64,000 nt of DNA from Neckera pumila (lineage: Eukaryota; Streptophyta; Bryopsida; Hypnales; Neckeraceae), in assembly GCA_963969595.1 (NCBI GenBank), contig OZ018413.1, forward strand, positions 4,058,711 to 4,122,710, read 5' to 3'. The position numbers and the translations under genes are program-made. Shown here piece by piece: positions 22,661 to 35,809 of this stretch; positions within the stretch are counted from its first letter, which is position 1; every line of letters begins with the position of its first letter. The notes beneath the pieces are model-generated. The model did no database searches. It was given only the letters and a program-made list of their open reading frames with translations, and was not told where the DNA came from.

Positions 22661-24263
22661 AAGCTTACGTTGAGCTCAAATGTTGGAATCCAAGTGTATG
22701 CACTAGACATGACTAGAATGTCAAAAAAAATGGATGCAATGACATGAGTCTGTGTATAAGGTCACTTTTTGCTCCTGTGCCTAGTTACTATTATTAGATT
22801 GGTCAAATTTTCATTGATTTTTTTGTTGGCATATGAAAGGAGCTTCCAATACACCAAAGAACATGACACCTGAATATTGTATGCAAAAGTTATAAAGGAA
22901 CAAAGTTTGATTTTAAAATAGTTTCTTTCACATAAATACATCTAAGACATTTACCTAAATCCTTATGTTGACTTCCAAATCCTAAATTCTCAACCTTGTA
23001 TTGTTTATGAGAAATAACAAGTTTAATCAATGCTTGCCAATATAATTTGAGATGCCAAGATATAATTACTAATCCATATGCCAACTTTAAGACACAAGTC
23101 ATATGCTAATTTATTATATTACAATTGGATTTCTATGAATTAGGTAATCCTTATATGTATTTGTATTAGACAAACTAGATCAAAGTTTAGGCACCCTTTC
23201 AATTATTTTTTTCTGACCTAACATCACCCTAGATTCTTGCCTAAAGTGTAAATCCAATCCACTATGAGGATCTAGGACTAATTTTGGGTACACTTATTTG
23301 TAGCACCTTGAAAATTCATAGTTTATTCATATAGTGTCTTGAAACTCCCCCACAAGGATTTGGAATTTGGAATTTCGTTTCAACTTCCAACAAGATTCAA
23401 CAATAATTTAGACAGGCTAACGTCTAAAGGCCCGAGGGGGTCCACAACTTGTTCCACGACTTGTAAGTAGTGCACAGCAAGGAAAATAAAGTTCAAACGT
23501 TACCAATAATGGTTCTCAGAATAAAAACTTTTGATGATTCCATTTCAATTGTGCATCATTTTTTAGTACCAATGTCTCAAATGAAAAAATCTTTTCAAAA
23601 ATCTTCTCAATGCACTCAAAACAAACCGTAGCTTGGCCCCATGACTCAAAAGTATTGAATTCGATGCAAACGATTGAAGACTCTTAAAAGAAAGTTTTAA
23701 CGTTTGAAAAGTGGTGATCATTTGAGGCTGCAGTACCTGCCTGCGACCCCAGTTCAAGCTTTGAGTCTGATCTTGTTAGCCTTAGCTTCTTTAGACAAAA
23801 GTTAATAAATAGAACAAAGCCCAATGGAAATTTGACTTCCTGCAAAAAAACAGCAGGAAGTCTGCTCTATTTCAAAATGATGGTTTTACCTAAACAGTGA
23901 GGAACAAATACCTTTCCACGCGCGGTAGCCTAAAAAAACCTCGAACTCAAATTCTAGACATTAAATTCTTCTTCTACTACACATACAGCTATACAACACT
24001 GCCACTGCCCATCCCAAGCTATGACTGACTGCTCAAGCACTTTGTAATACAAGAGGGTAGACTGCCCCTCACAGTAATGGATCGAGTTGAAACCTCCCAG
24101 CACTTGAAAATTATCAGGCGATGACAACCACCAGAAACGGATCACAGGGACTGAAAATGAATGGACTTTGAGTCTGGACTTCATTTTGGAAGAGAGGGGA
24201 AGGAAGCACTGAAGTAGCCAATTGCAAGCCCAGCCTATTGTGTGTAGCACTGTAAATTACTTA

Positions 24264-27200
24264 TTAGTCGTCAAAGAAGTCGTCGTAGCTGATGTGGTTC
24301 ACTTCCACTTTGGGTTTGTCCCCGTGCAGATGCTCCCACTTGGCCAAATTGCCATCCCAGGAACTGCTCACCAGCATGGGCTCCGTGGGATGCCAGCTGC
24401 AATCACGCACAGTGCCTCGGTGGAAACTCAACCGCGACACTTGCTTGCCCGTGGCCTGCTCTCACCAATGCAGGCAACAAGCCACAACCAAATTAATGTC
24501 CACAATCCAGAAAGCCACACCAATGCTCAACGGTTTATATGATACATTTGAGAAGTCTAAAAGAGGATGAAACTAAAAAATCTAATCAAGTAAGTCCAAT
24601 TTGAGTTTCAATCTTGATCTCTTTGATTCCGAATTCCCCTTCCGGATCACAAAACAGGACTGGAGAAGAAGAATGAAGTCAACTTTGGAGAGGGAGGAGA
24701 GGTTCAAAAAGGAATGTACATTTCGGTTTGCAAGTTAGGGTAGCATTTAGAGTTTAGTGCGATATATTTCACTTAGTTTACCTTATTTCTAAAGAAGTGG
24801 CATGAACTCATTATCTACTCAATGACCTTGTTATCAATTGCGGCATACCTCCGATATTCGGTTGAGTTTCTAGGGGTCTAGATTAATCTCTGTGCTCAAT
24901 TTCACACTAGACTGCATATAAACAAAAATCGATGCAAAGGAGTAGTTGGAATTACCATGTCATAAATGTAAACACAGCCATCATGGGAGCCTGTGTAGAT
25001 ATACTTCTGTCCCGTGCTGCAGCAATACCACCAAGTAGAGTAAGATTCAGTATGCACGTTAATACTTCAATAACCCCAACTATCATCATTTCATTTAAGG
25101 CAATGTACCGCAGTTCGAGAACACGAATAGCCAGTAATTGTGACAGAAAAATTGGGAATGCAAGCTTGTTCTAGAAAACACCAAGGTATTCTAGAAAATC
25201 TAGCTGCATTAAACCCTGCCAATTCTAGCGCCATCTGAGACTCTATCCTTCACGACAACTCTGCCAGTTTGTAAAGGGGCTACGCTTTCTAGAATGCCTT
25301 TGGAGTGTAAATATACTACAAAACGCAGTCCAAAAACCAATTGAAAAGATGTATCCATTGTCAAACAAGACTGTCCAGACAAGCAACTGACAACTCTCAA
25401 GACTACAAAAATGACAAAAACTAAAATAGGTCCTAGAAAAAAGATTCTATTGTCCTCAGCTGCTCATCATACCTGGCAAGAGGAGAGAAGTAGCAGCGAA
25501 TAAGAGTGCGCAGCACCAAATGCCCCTTGTAAGTCATGAGGGACTCATCATATGGATGGCGAACATCACGACCCATGCCAGGGTAGTCCATCCATCGGTA
25601 ATCCCACGCAAAAGAAGGGACCCTTTTGACTCTCCTGGTTCACGTCGTCATTTCAACTGGATCAGAACTTGCAAACTTATGGGAGACATTTGCACATTCA
25701 AATATAAGGAAATGAAGAAACAGAGTTTTCAGAAAACCTGGACTGTTTCAGGGACATTATTTTGTTATAATTCCCTTCATGATAATATCCAAAAGTTGCA
25801 AATCTACTGAAAACTCTATTAAAAGCACTTGTTTTCATAAAAGGAACAGATGATGGCCGATTAAAATCCTCTCCCAATCCCAATCCCAAGCACTAAGACA
25901 TCCAGTTTCAGAAGTTGCTCAGTGAACATTGTAAGCTTGAAAGTTCAGAAACAAACTTGCACAATGAAGGGCCTGATGTCATCTTCCGAATATCCCACAA
26001 CTTAATGGTCTGATCCTTGCCGTTGGAGATAAAGTAACGACCATCTTTTCTGCTATCTATAAACGTAATTCCTTCCAAATGCCCATCGAGTTGACCAGCG
26101 GGTCGTCCCTTCTGAGCGAAGCAACGCCGATCCCATACCTACGCATCCAACACAAAAGTTGTTTACACGCACACAAGAACTCACCTGCACAGGAACTCAC
26201 AAAGAAACTCACAAGGCAAGTAGAAAATCCCTCGTCCTATAAAAGTTAGCTGTGCCAAACCCTGCCAATTGTAGTCCCATTTAAGGTCATTTCTAACATA
26301 AGCCCTGCCATTGTAATGGAGCTCGATTCTTTAGAAAAATTCAGACGTCGGTTTTCCAGTGGCTTTTCAGCAATGTATTTAGCACATTTTCAAAGATCAG
26401 TACGAAAACAGGTACCTTGCACGTGTGATCATCACTTCCAGAATAGATCAGGTGGCATGACTCATCCGCAAACACCACAGCGTTGACATCATCCTGTAGC
26501 CATCAGAACAATAATTCATTCACAGACCTTATCCTTCAACCGATTTGAACCTGGACACTGAAAGAAAGAAAACGATCCCCCTATTGAACCATCCATATTC
26601 TAGCCAAAAAGAAGAATATCTGACTGGCGTACATGAAGTCATGCAGCAGTCTAACCTCCACAGCCGACAAGACAACCAATTAAACCCCCGACTTTGAACC
26701 AATAAACCTCCAATCATTGGAGCTTGGACTACATGCAAGCTGCTCCACAAAACAGACCTTGACAGACCGGTGTAATAGATTCACAGAGCACGAATCTAAG
26801 CTCAGTAAGACCCGCACGAATAATTACACACTAACGTAACCCAGAGGTAGAGCAGTTTATTTCCAGAAACCAGACCTTGTGAGCATGGATCCGTAGAACT
26901 GGTTTGTTAGCCTCCAAGTCATAAACGTAAATGCACTTGTCGTTGCTGCCAGCCACAAGCTCACGGCCATCTTCAGAAAACTGCAGGGACCAGAGTCCAA
27001 AGACCGGGGCCTCCCCTCTGGAATCGGACGCAAAGTTCAAGCCTTCGTGAATATCCTGCACCCCTTGATTGCTCAATGAATAAGTGAAGGATACATACAA
27101 AATGGATCCCTTATATAAGCATTCAACTAAAGACTGTACTTAAAGCAGTTGAAGACCATAAGTACTACTCGCTGCTGGCATCACGTCTCAGCAGGCCATC

Positions 27201-28980
27201 CACGTCAAAAAAGAGAACAAATTATCCAAGTATCTGCTGAAGGTAGAATATGTCTGTAAACAACCCTGGACCCTTGGAATAGTTCCAACTGAGAGTCTTA
27301 CCGTGACATTCGCAAGAGACTTCACCCCGCCACTTTCACTAGTCACGTTAACCAAATGAACTATTGGTGTAATAGACGCATACACCTGCACACAGATATC
27401 ACGACAAGAAATTTCTCAGTGACACTACTATCGCTACGACACAGAGACCATGCAAAACGTGCATTGTGTGGGAGGGACTAGAAACATTAGAGATCAATGA
27501 GGATTTCTTGGAAAACGGTGAAATATTCGTCCCATCCCAAGTACACAAATCTCCACCCCCACCCACCCACCCCCGAGGAGGAAAAAAGAAAGTAGAGAAA
27601 TACAATCTTGTGATTTGTGGATTAAAGGACCCTTACAAGAAAGCGTTGATCTGGTGACAGAGCGGTATCTGTAACAGTCCAGCGAAGATTGCGAGCTTGA
27701 ATATCCTTCTGAACTTCCCAATTCTTCTCGACGTTGTAGATCCTGATTCGTCGGTCCTGCTCGCCAACAATTCACACAAAAATCAATAAGGACTAAAAGT
27801 GGAGGGCTAACATCATATCTAAGAATGCACCATGAAGCACATTTAACCCCTAAAGGCCAAGAAGCCAAAGAGGGTCTCACGTTTTTCCAAACAGTCTTGA
27901 TTAGGTTATACGAAGATCTTCTTCTGTCAAATTATAGTTATGATTTCACCAAGATATGAAACGATCTTCATTGATTCTAGTAAAACCAAGTCCCCTCTGA
28001 ATTATTTTACTTTCCAAAATATGACCAATCGAATAGGGGGACCTTCTTCTGTCAAACAAGAATAGTTATGAATCGATCAACACCAAGCAGCGATCTTCCT
28101 TAATTCTGGTAGAATTGAAATGAAGTCTCATCTGAATTAAAAAATGACCAATCAAACTGGGGGACCTTCTTAATTCTGTCAAATTAGAGTTATTTATTTG
28201 ACCAGCACATGAGAAACGATCTTCCTTGATTCTGGTAAACTAAATTCGGCCGAGTTCCATCTGCGTTATTCTACTATCCATCTGAATAGGATCAATCGAA
28301 TAGATCATTTGCAAAACACTAACAATCCTTAGTCGATCTTTAAGGAGCCTACGTACCTGGAAGCCTGCTACGAATAATTTTCCGTCGGTGGAAAACTGGC
28401 CAATATAGGCCCGGCTGTTCAAGCGCTCCACGACGGTAGGCCCATCCGTTGGCAGATAGCGTTCCCCCACATGACAGCACTCCGCCCTGGAAAACCTGCC
28501 GTTTCCCGAAGCATTGAACTCCCTGCCCGCCAACATGGTCATGATGTTGACCATCCCCCCACGACGACTCACCCTCCCCAACCTCGCGGATCCCACACTC
28601 GCCGCATGCCGAACTGCCGTGGACATGGTGATTTCATGGTCCAAGGGGGGAGCAATTCCTTGGTCTCTCTCAGTACTCCCACCAGCCTTGTAAACCCTGG
28701 AATGCAAGCTTTGATTTGACTCTTCACTGTCAAGGTGGACATCGTCGTCCTTGTCCTTGTCCTCGTCGTCTTCGTCCTCTTCTGTTCCCATGGAATCCTC
28801 GTCACTGTCGCTGCTGTCCATCCCACGCCGAGATGATGAGCCTTCTATTCGTCTTCGGCTCCTCCTTGCGCCCTCTCTCTCGTTGTTGGCCACCACTTGG
28901 TAACGCCCCAGTCTTGTGATCAATCGGGTAGCACGAGCGACCAGGCTGAGAGAGATTCCTGGCTCTCGATGACTTGCCAT
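24264..28980 (-). CDS. LEC14B/DCAF11-like WD40 protein (CUL4-DDB1 substrate receptor)
   Basis: Nine coding exons on the minus strand: 28980-28357, 27756-27637, 27385-27302, 27055-26876, 26493-26416, 26138-25957, 25634-25473, 25016-24956, 24455-24264; 560 aa. Residues 1-130 are basic then acidic and low-complexity (DEDSMGTEEDEDDEDKDKDD). From about 175 (RYLPTDGPTVVERLNSRAYI) to 545 runs a seven-bladed WD40 propeller with the landmarks of plant LEC14B and animal DCAF11. Two consecutive blades end in WDxR: CKVWDRR (361-367) and IKLWDIRK near 415, the DWD box that binds DDB1. Family knowledge therefore suggests a substrate receptor of a CUL4-RBX1-DDB1 ubiquitin ligase, probably nuclear; the target is unknown. 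Frame is kept at every junction. The exon 6 donor (GTTTGT) and exon 7 acceptor are the least certain, but they join CK-RVKRVPSFAWDYRW, which fits the family. Confidence 0.93.
27842..28304. repeat. intron 1 repeat of the WD40 gene: ~124 bp tandem unit, 3 copies
   Basis: Preceded by TTAACCCCTAAAGGCCAAG, the terminal sequence of the TTAACCCCT family. Units start near 27914, 28041 and 28164 with CTTCTTCTGTCAAA or similar. Each continues with ATAGTTAT, ACGATCTTCNTTGATTCTGG, a TCTGAATTA tract and GACCAATCNAANNGGGGG. The second half of the third unit degenerates toward exon 1. Non-coding, wholly within the first coding intron. Confidence 0.6.
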
Positions 28981-31930
28981 ACTGGTGAGCCTGTGACGCT
29001 CAAGGGGATCCAGCGCTCAACTCTGCTTGACCTAATGCAATATGGAAATTCAACGAACTGCGTCAAGAAGATGAATTCATAGGGACTGACTGACGCTAGC
29101 AATCCTCCTCCTTTCAGTTCTGTCCTTTTCCTTAAGTATTGCACCCAAGACAGATGCAAGACCAAACAGTAGCACAGGCTTACAAGTCTACAGAAATTTA
29201 GGGAGTCCCAATTAAAAAATTGTGGAGTCCCAATTTCGGGATCAGTTCTGTAACGAAACACGTTCCTGCAACACTCCAAAAGTGACACAGGGACGAAGCA
29301 AACTTATAATAGCCACTGTAGAACACTGCCTCTTAAAAAAAACGAGTACCTGAATCAGGTGAAGTACTAACCATGTTTTCGATCAAATTAGATTGTTTAA
29401 TAAAAAATTGACTATATCAAGGAGAAATCGATCACGAAACGGAAAAATAAGCATGACAAGGCAACATAATCATGCAACTGGTGTGAAGACCATTATTCAT
29501 CTAGAAGCCTCCCTCTCTTAATTCAATTTTATACTTGAATAATAGTCCGATTTACTTCCACACAACTACCAGTCAACCAGCAAATATGAAACCAACAAGA
29601 CAGTACATGTGTAAGTTAAACACACAAGAGTACAGAAGCAGGTTAACAGTCAATCCAGTTTAACGACAACTCGCTAAAAAACAGTAATAAAGCAACATTC
29701 CACGATTTAGTCAAGGAACTTAACACAACTTCCAATGCGAGTTGTTATTAAAGTGCCATTCAAACGCCACCAGCTTAAATCAGCTATAACATACCGGCCT
29801 ACAGACTCAAATCCTATCGAACATTAAGCTCCTCTCGAAAATGACAATGTTCGAGATTCTGAAAAACACTCGTACAGAGCAAAATTCCCCCAAATAAAAT
29901 TTAACAAACTTTGGGAGGAGGGCAGCTCAGCGGACAACAGAGAGTGTTCTGTAGAGAGAATGTGCCAGAGGTCTACCTCTGAGCAGCACTCTACCCCTAA
30001 TTATTACCAAAATCGGAGCTATCTCATAGACTCCTTCCATGCGCAGCTATTTGTAACCTTCAGAGGAAAATCAGATAATCGATTTGTCTTCAACTAGTGA
30101 ACCTATGATTAGGCTTGTAATAGACATGAGTCTCTTTCAAAAGATTGCAAATCAAACCGCACGCATCTCCTTTGACCTTATCCCACATTCCGAACCCCGT
30201 CATATGACAGAAAAATTCCTTCTCATTTCTTGGCAGAAACAATGCCAGCTAAAGACAAAAATCAAGAAAACAGATAACGGAATACCAAACCAGTTCTACA
30301 AAAGCAGGCTCCTAAACATGAAATATAGTAAATTCTGTACTACAAGCTTTAGCTGAACGTCCAGAAACGTATTTTGTACCTCCAACGCACACTTCTTCGT
30401 AAGTAGGTGTGTATCAAGTAGATCACTGACTGTTGAAGGTGATCTGAAGTCAAGACTGCCTGTCTACTCGCACATTCTTGCTACAAAATGACAGAAATAC
30501 GACAATCCAAATGAGATTGGAAGGCATCGAAATAGCAAGCAGCGCAGAAGCACTCGCATTCTTTAATATTTGAGACGGGAGTAAAATAATCCTTTGGAAA
30601 ATTATACTCAGGCTCAAGCATTTCACATTCAAAGCAATTCTTTACTCCACATTACCATGCTCAGCAACAAATTTGATGGTTCCTCGAACAGCTACTGAGG
30701 CAAAAGGAGGTTGTTTGCCAACTAATCAAAAGAGAACCTAATATAAGAAAGCTACCACTTCAGGCATCCCTAAACCAGAAGCCTCTGAAGGACAATCATG
30801 GCCAGCACCGCCTGATTCCAGGGCCAATAATCTCACATTACACTGACCCTATTTGTTTCGCCTCGTCGATGCAGTTTTACACGAACTGCGAAAATCAAGA
30901 TGCTTGACCACGAATTCAAAACATTCAACCATTCCGTACAATCCTTACATGTGCGGATTCTTGCTAAAACCAAACACGCAGAGCAAATCTCCTCAACTAC
31001 ACAAATGCATTCCCTACATCCTCTTAGCAATGCGTAGCCATTTTCTCACAAATCCACACTTACTATAGCTTCAATCCCAAACCAAATCCCAATTCCGTCA
31101 TCCTCGAGCAGTAAGACAGAACAAACGACAACAAACAACCACCACCCAAAACACACAACCACCCCAAAACAAAGACCCAAATCGTGAAATGCCTACCCAA
31201 CTCGAAATTCCACCAATTCAAATCGCCCCGTGAGAAAGCCTAGCCAAAACCAAATGAACAAGAAACACAATTGCGAACAACACAATTGCGAAACGTACTC
31301 GTCGGCGTCCCACACGAGGTCGGTGGAAACAAGGTTCTTCAAACGTCCACCAATTCGTCGACGCCGTGCCACCCCACCCGTACCCCGACCGCCAGCTTCT
31401 TCTCAGACACCATCACCGCGACACCACAAAGAGATGATCTGTCAACAACAACAACAACAACAACAACAACAAGCAGCAAGATGGTTCCCGATAGCTGTTG
31501 CTTCTTCCTCGTCTTCTTTGCATTCCATAACCACCACCACCACCACTACCACTACCACTACCACTACCACTTTACTTCCGCTGTTCACGCTCGTTACCCA
31601 ACTCAAATCTGTTTCTGATTCTCTTTTCTTCTTCCTTTTGTTTGTTGTTTGTTATTTGTTGGCTTGCTGCCTCCTCGCCGCGCGCAGGCACAACCCAAAC
31701 ACAATTTTCGCTTCGCTCAACTGTCATTCGCCTGTTGGCTTGGCTTGGCGATGGTGGAGCTCGCAGAGAGCGACACCCAAGGCCAGGAGGGTTGCTTCCG
31801 CGAAAACTCGGCGACGGTGCCCCCAATTCCCAACCCCCTCCCCAAGGCGAGAGTGGCGAGACCAAGTAGACCAAAGCCTCTCCCCACATCTACGCACAGG
31901 GCCTTGATATTGATGTATCTAGGGATTCAT
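28981..31930 (-). promoter_or_regulatory. upstream region of the WD40 gene; candidate promoter/5'UTR at 31.2-31.9 kb
   Basis: Between the start codon at 28980 and about 31.2 kb no ORF or repeat stands out; it reads like a 5'UTR intron or plain upstream DNA. From about 31.2 to 31.9 kb the base composition becomes GC-rich and low-complexity, with a CAA tract (31443-31472) and a CCA/CTA tract (about 31528-31572). Read on the minus strand this is purine-rich like a plant 5'UTR. ORFs through the tracts are repeat-driven. A first non-coding exon here, spliced to 28980, is inference. Confidence 0.35.
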
Positions 31931-32785
31931 TAGATTAATGGGGTTTGTCTGTCCAGGGGATTGGGTTTGGGCTTTGGTAGATTTTGGGTAGTGGGGGTGC
32001 CAAGTTGCCAACACGCCTCTGCCTTTTCTCAGTTGGGCGTGGTTTGGGGACCGTTTGGGGACAAGGTTGTTGAAACTTTTGGCGTTTTGTATGAGACTTT
32101 GGGACGTGTGATAGTCCAAAGGGGCAAAAAAAAATGTGTAAAATCATTTGCTTTCTGTAGCACAGTAGAAGAAGAGTAATTCTGGTCGTGATGACCACCG
32201 GGGGTGAAGAGTCGGTTGGGATAAGGTAACTACACCTAAAGTGGACCACTTTTTAAATTTGACTCTTATTTTGTAAGGGAAAAATGTATAGGGGCAATAC
32301 CTACAAAGGAGGCCATTGCGCAAAATAATTGGTTGACGAGGAGGGCGGAGCCAGATGAGGAGACCTAATTATTTGGCACAGTGCCCTATGATAAAGGCCA
32401 TTGTCCAACGTAAACGGCAGGAAATCAACAAAATTAGGTGAAGAGTCAGGATGAGAATTTGGGTGTTGGATGTAAAATCCATAATGCCTGATTATAGAGA
32501 CAACACTGCAAAATCAAGCATTATGACGCAGAACCTGTTTGGAGAACATACGGGACATTTTTTGCAAGCAGTTTACAAATAGGGAGGATATCCAAAATGA
32601 TGCGCATTATAAGGATAAATGTAAGGTGGAATTGGAGATCATTTTGGGTAGCATGCAACTCTATTTAAAGTATTGTAGAGGTGGCAACCTAACAAGTGGT
32701 TGAAATGGATACACTTTCTTGTTGGTTTTACTTCTTCTTTATGGCATGTTTTGATATTGCTAGTGTCATTTTCTCATGTGCGTCA

Positions 32786-32906
32786 AATGGATTTTGGCAT
32801 CACCTACATGAAACTTTTAGCACCCTACACCTTGCATCTTTGAAAATTTGCATACATCTTAATTCACAATGCTTCCAAAAAATATGGAACCACTTGCATT
32901 TTGATT
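32786..32906. repeat. relic related to the AAAAGCGACC-TIR family
   Basis: Shares CTTTGAAAATT and then a tract of the form AATTCNNAATGCTTCNAAAA with ATATGNAACCACTTG with the interior of copy B (38293-38345), in the same orientation. No terminal repeats are visible, so this is a decayed fragment at best. Confidence 0.4.
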
Positions 32907-33547
32907 CATAGTCATTCACCAACATGCAAAAATTGTTGATCATTTTCTAAAGCATATTTGTTATGCCATAGAGTTCATTTGTGCAATTTTACGTGTAGTT
33001 ACCTTAGTTCTACTATCTAGGCTATAAAAGTGAGGTTCCTTGCTGTAAATTAAAGAGATTTTTCAATATGGCAAAAGCACTCAGCAAAATACTAGTATAC
33101 TTGACTTTCATGGTTGGTATTTCATGCCAAAAACATAATTAAAGTTGAAAAAACATATTTGACAAATGCTTAAAATAGGAATATTCTTCAAAATCCGTGT
33201 TATCTTTGAATAAATTTTAAAACAATAATAATTATCCTAAAGTCGTGGCATCTATTTTTGAAGCTATTTTTTGTAGACCTAAGTTGTAGGATACAATACA
33301 AATTTGACTAATGCAGAATTAGAACTTCAATATATCATCAATGATTCAATTTTTTGTTATATATTAAAAATAACATTGAAAAAGGTAGTCAAATGAAAGG
33401 TTATAACCTTAAAGAACTTAAAGGATGAAATATTGGTGCTAAAATGTTTATGGTATAGAGAATTACTCCCTTTGTCCCAAAATGATTATCCATCTTTCCA
33501 AAAAAAATGTCCAGAAATGATTGTCCACTAGTTCAAATTTAATTATA

Positions 33548-33780
33548 TGAAGATACAATTCATGAAATAGTCAGTATATCGCAATAAAAGTTTTAGTTAG
33601 ATGAAGACACAATTCATGAAGTAGTCTATGTCAATTCTACAATGACACAATTCATGAAATAGTCAATGTCAATTCCACAAGGACACAATTCATGAAATAA
33701 TCGATTTTAGTAACACAAGCTGCTCACAATAAGCTACTCACAAGCTACTTACAATAAGCTACTCACAAGCTGCTCAAGGA
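33548..33780. repeat. short tandem repeats (ACACAATTCATGAAATAGTC and CAAGCTACTCACAATA)
   Basis: Four copies of an ACACAATTCATGAAATAGTC-type unit (about 38-54 bp spacing, near 33552, 33606, 33646 and 33684), then several short units related to AAGCTACTCACAATA up to about 33778. Both lie within the mariner-like element. Non-coding. Confidence 0.55.
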
Positions 33781-34086
33781 AATTCTAACCTTAAACCATC
33801 TTCACAAAATTTCACGTGGTATAAAGACAAGATGGAAAACAATGTGTTGCTATATTCAATACTCATTTTCAGTGACAAATCATAAGCTAGCGGGTGATAT
33901 ATCATATGAACTTGCAGCCTCAACTTTCTTGTTTTAAATAGTTCATACTTTAAACTTGATATTGCCTTTTTGCAAACCGCTAAGCAAATAATAAAAGAGT
34001 TAATCTACATGTCTGCATTCATTACTTTACCAACTTTTAATCTACATGTCTGCATTCATTACTTTACCAACTTCTCAAACTTCACC

Positions 34087-35021
34087 TTAACCCCTCAAGG
34101 ACCAAGGCCATTTTTCAACCAAAAAACATTCAAAATTGCCATTTCAATAGCAAAGATTAAAAAAAAATTGATAATTGTTTGTTTTCTTACATCTAGCTGC
34201 AGGATCTTATGCCTAACTAGTATAAAAATTTATGGAACAAATTTCAAAATTTTTGATTGCACAAATTGCAAGATATTTGCGTTTAAAGTTAAAAAAAACA
34301 GTTTTTTCAGTACATTGTGGGACTAGATTTTTTAACTTTGAACATTTTTAACTTTAATTTTTTGCTTTACAAAGTTTTGAGCTTTAAATCTTTATAGTAG
34401 AGAATTGGTTTGAGAGCCTAGCAAAAAAAAATCAAATCTAAAAAACTTAATTTTCATTATTAAAAAAAAAATTAAATAGAAATAGGTTAGTATGAGATAT
34501 AAGGTAAATCTAAAATATTAATATCTTTTATATGGAATTAAAATGCATTAATTCCAATAGAGAGAGTGTTCTAGCAAAAAAACTAAACCACGTGGAATTG
34601 TTTTTATTTGAAAAGTTGTAAAAGTTCCATTCATAAATGAATCCTAAAAGTTATTTTTTCAAGAAGATGCTCTAAGTGCCCAAAAAATAAGATTGTCCAT
34701 AACTTTCTCATAACAAATCCAAATGGAACGAATCAAAGCTTTCCAGATAGACAAAAATATAATTTATGGGAAAAAAAACTCAATTTTTTTTTTAAATTTT
34801 TGCGAAAAAAAATTTCTGCCCCTTCTCCCCTATTTTGAGCTTATTTGGATATAACTTTTGTTCATGGGCACCGATTGAAAAAAAATTATATTCCCACAAA
34901 GCTTATTAGTTTTTCTATCTTCCAAAAAAGTTTTAAAAAATCAGGACAAAAATTCAGCCTATAGGTACCTGTCCGAAATCCCAAATGTCCGCCGAGCCGA
35001 CAATGGTCCTTTAGGGGTTAA
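34087..35021. repeat. TTAACCCCT-TIR element, copy 3 (935 bp)
   Basis: Starts TTAACCCCTCAAGGACCAAG and ends GGTCCTTTAGGGGTTAA. Copy 4 at 35810-36741 lies in the same orientation with alignable interior throughout (GGATCTTANNCCTAACTAG, CAAAATTTTTGANNNCACA, CCATAACTTTCTCATAACAA). Non-autonomous; no ORF. Confidence 0.7.
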
Positions 35022-35809
35022 TCTTGAGAAAAGTTTGTCAAGGCATTTCAAGACTAAGGGAGTAATAATTTTCATTGCAATCATGTAAATTTTCATTTTA
35101 AGATAGAAGTATTTGATTATGATAGTGTCTTAATAGAGCCACAAATACGACGGTGAGATTTTAACTAGAGAAATGTACGTTTCCTAATTTTAGTATATTG
35201 CCCCTTTTCCACAAAATTTGAGAAATTTGCATACAAAAGTTTCTTGGGATTGGTAGTGACATTAACAACTAGAAATTGTACTAGCACACTAAAATACAAT
35301 CCTAGAAATATCAAGCTCAAGCAAAGAGCTATTAAACTCATTAAACAATCCACCTTGCAATTGTTGAAATTTAATTTTGTTTATATGTAGAAATCACAAA
35401 TAACTCTAAATCAACATTTGCAAGTTTAAATTTTCAACAATGAAAATCATGAAAACACTTTAAACTTTTCATTTGAGACCATTTTCAAAACTAATTGACT
35501 AGTACAATTTTTTAGATCTCAAATTAAGTGAAATTGGCAAGCTTTCAACCACTTTTACAAACCGTATAGTCAAGATTCTTGCCTAAATTTTACTTCGGCT
35601 ATTCATGAGAGTCATTCTATGGATGATTATCCTAACCTTATTTTCAACATATTGGAAATTTGTAATTTATTCATATTGTGTCCAAAAAATGCATTCTAAG
35701 ACAATTTAGAGACCCCTTTTAACTTCCAATATGACCCTATAAAAAAAAATTCAATATTATAATGTAAACTATGCTGGTTTGTGTGATTTTAGGTGTAGTT
35801 ATCTATACC

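Larger units (their letters stand above)
11321..24263. other. 13 kb gene-poor, repeat-dominated interval
   Basis: No gene could be supported here. Most of the interval is accounted for by the repeats listed separately: the GAGGGGTGCATGGGCT-type element, two small inverted-repeat elements, TTAACCCCT copy 2, a ~1.3 kb tandem duplication with a foldback MITE, the hairpin array, a ~130 bp and a ~190 bp tandem array, and an AAAAGCGACC-TIR element. A 93-codon ORF at 19559-19840 might be a decayed transposon fragment, but I recognise no domain. 22.7-24.2 kb holds nothing I can name and includes the 3' flank of the WD40 gene. Confidence 0.5.
33466..35062. mobile_element. Stowaway/mariner-like element with a nested insertion
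   Basis: Left end CTCCCTTTGTCCCAAAATGA, right end the approximate inverse ACTAAGGGAG, both flanked by TA, as expected for Tc1/mariner-derived Stowaway elements (CTCCCTCNGTCCCAAAAT termini). The interior contains the complete TTAACCCCT element at 34087-35021, which ends only 41 bp before the right terminus. I see no transposase ORF. The right terminal repeat is short and degraded. Confidence 0.5.

Noticed and set aside
28920..29288. 122-codon minus-strand ORF overlapping the WD40 start
   Set aside because: Different frame from the well-supported first exon; a shadow.
31230..31907. 225-codon plus-strand ORF
   Set aside because: It runs through CAA and CCA microsatellites, producing poly-Gln and poly-Thr runs; competing frames are equally open. 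Better read as a low-complexity 5' region.
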